A stretch of 64,000 nucleotides of DNA from an uncultured Paraprevotella sp. GTDB lineage: Bacteria; Bacteroidota; Bacteroidia; Bacteroidales; Bacteroidaceae. Positions 63,219 to 64,000 of this stretch are shown piece by piece. The position numbers and the translations under genes were made by a program. The notes beneath the pieces are model-generated. The model saw only the letters and a program-made list of their open reading frames with translations, had not been told where the DNA came from and did not search any database. How positions within the stretch are numbered: the stretch's first letter is position 1; every line of letters begins with the position of its first letter. The DNA lies in NCBI GenBank assembly GCA_910586505.1, contig CAJUGV010000001.1, positions 1 through 64,000 of the forward strand, written 5' to 3'.

Positions 63219-63716
63219 TTACTTCAGGCCCAGCTTCTGCTTGATATCCGCCGTCACATCCGTGCTCAGCGTTGTGCTGATATAAGGAATTCCGGCTGAA
63301 ACATCCATGATATAAACATAACCACCTTCCGTACCGACTTGCTTGATCACACCAAGCATCTTGTCGGAGATGGCCTGCATCTTCTGCTGGGAGGTTTCCT
63401 GCAAAGACCTCTGGTTGTCCTGATAACTCTGCTGGATACGGTTGTACAGATCCTGTAACTCAGTCTCACGACGCAGCTTCACATTGTCCAGAAGATTGCC
63501 TTTCTCCTTGTCATATTCCTCCGATTTCTTCTTCAGCTCGTCCTGCATACGCTTCAGGTCGTTCTCATACTGAGTCTGAAGTTGCTGGATTTCTGTCTGC
63601 GCAGTCGTATACTCCGGCATCAACTGAATAATAGCACTTGAATCGAAATGGCCGAACTTCTGTGCAAAGATACTCATAGGCACGAACAACAATGCCATCA
63701 AAATTACTTTCTTCAT
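63219..63716 (-). CDS. OmpH/Skp family periplasmic chaperone (second paralogue)
   Basis: From the ATG at 63716 this is 165 residues: signal peptide MKKVILMALLFVPMSIFAQ, a strand KFGHFDSSAIIQLMPEYTTA, coiled coil through about 110, and closing beta segment GGYVYIMDVSAGIPYIS. Typical Skp size. It lies between two related genes on the same strand, 51 bases from the first. By family it escorts unfolded outer-membrane proteins to the Bam complex. Confidence 0.9.
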   Translation of the reverse strand: MKKVILMALLFVPMSIFAQKFGHFDSSAIIQLMPEYTTAQTEIQQLQTQYENDLKRMQDELKKKSEEYDKEKGNLLDNVKLRRETELQDLYNRIQQSYQDNQRSLQETSQQKMQAISDKMLGVIKQVGTEGGYVYIMDVSAGIPYISTTLSTDVTADIKQKLGLK

Positions 63717-63767
63717 ATTATATCTCATTTAATATTATTGCTTCTATTGCATGCAAATGTACGAATG

Positions 63768-64000
63768 TTAGTTGGAATATCCTAATTTCGCCAATATTTC
63801 ATTACTTATATCTATCTTCGGCGAGGCGAAGATAATACCGGTATCAGACGCACGGTCGAGCACCAACGAGTATCCTTTACTGTCAGAGATATCCTTTACA
63901 GCATTATAGATCTCATCCTGAATAGGCGCCATCAGACTTTCACGTTTTTTGAACAACTCACCCTCAGGACCGAAATATTTCTTCTTCAACTCGGCAGCCT
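63768..64000 (-). CDS. OmpH/Skp family periplasmic chaperone (first paralogue), partial
   Basis: The C-terminal 77 or so residues of a third OmpH-like protein; the N-terminus is beyond base 64000. The visible part has the end of the coiled coil (KKKYFGPEGELFKKRESLMA) and closing strands (GYSLVLDRASDTGIIFASPK, ILAKLGYSN). It is the most upstream of three tandem relatives and is probably preceded by bamA, as in related genomes, which cannot be checked here. Confidence 0.85.
   Translation of the reverse strand, partial: AAELKKKYFGPEGELFKKRESLMAPIQDEIYNAVKDISDSKGYSLVLDRASDTGIIFASPKIDISNEILAKLGYSN

Noticed and set aside
1..64000. CRISPR arrays, insertion sequences and prophage genes
   Set aside because: No regularly spaced repeats, transposase motifs, terminal inverted repeats with target duplications or phage structural genes were seen.

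Overview
This window is chromosomal DNA of a Bacteroidales bacterium, most probably Bacteroidaceae (Bacteroides/Phocaeicola-like). The evidence is the promoter style, because many genes are preceded by the Bacteroidetes -7 box TAnnTTTG, often with TTTG about 19 bp upstream, while Shine-Dalgarno sequences are not evident. Gene content agrees: PorP/GldKLMN, a hybrid two-component system, DUF4954, a Cbp1-like coiled-coil lipoprotein and a ~600-residue aminopeptidase P. Species cannot be fixed from sequence alone. The window is mostly core genome; no insertion sequence, prophage, integrative element or CRISPR array was seen.

Layout. 1-2.8 kb (minus): rpsU-xerC-hpf leading to a separately promoted, edge-truncated tRNA-Thr, then malate dehydrogenase. 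3.3-5.7 kb (plus): aminopeptidase P and gamma carbonic anhydrase. 6.4-9.1 kb (minus): gltX-waaA. 9.2-11.3 kb (plus): a 7TM-HD phosphohydrolase. 11.3-20.6 kb (minus): priA, a small outer-membrane barrel gene, and the type IX secretion core porP-gldK-gldL-gldM-gldN. 20.7-22.2 kb (minus): a DUF2795-like protein, a corrinoid adenosyltransferase and an unrecognised protein. 22.3 kb (plus): a short free-standing RNA gene with promoter and terminator, followed by a DUF4954 beta-helix protein. 24.9-26.3 kb (minus): a GlmM-type phosphomutase. 26.5-32.8 kb (plus): a large macroglobulin-like exported protein, NhaA, and an ECF sigma/anti-sigma pair. 32.9-42.5 kb (mostly minus): metG, an M48 peptidase, a TPR lipoprotein/thioredoxin-like/yifB operon, and xerD; one plus-strand membrane protein lies among them. 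42.5-46.7 kb (plus): aroQ-pyk-O-methyltransferase-rbfA-ABC permease.

47-54.1 kb is the main accessory-looking stretch: a GH51 arabinofuranosidase and a GH43-like protein flank a hybrid two-component sensor-regulator. The GH51/regulator intergenic region has two 13-bp direct repeats 21 bp apart, a plausible operator. 54.2-59 kb (minus): fumarase, HflX, RsmI and the Cbp1-like lipoprotein. 59.1-61.2 kb (plus): thymidine kinase, an AI-2E family transporter and tRNA-Lys. The window ends (minus) with three OmpH/Skp-like genes, the first cut by the edge, and murI.

The observations most worth following are the small RNA at 22.3 kb, the direct-repeat operator candidate at 48.7 kb, the opposed overlapping promoters of xerD and aroQ, a thioredoxin-fold lipoprotein that has lost its CxxC motif, and an anti-sigma factor fused to a large extracytoplasmic domain.
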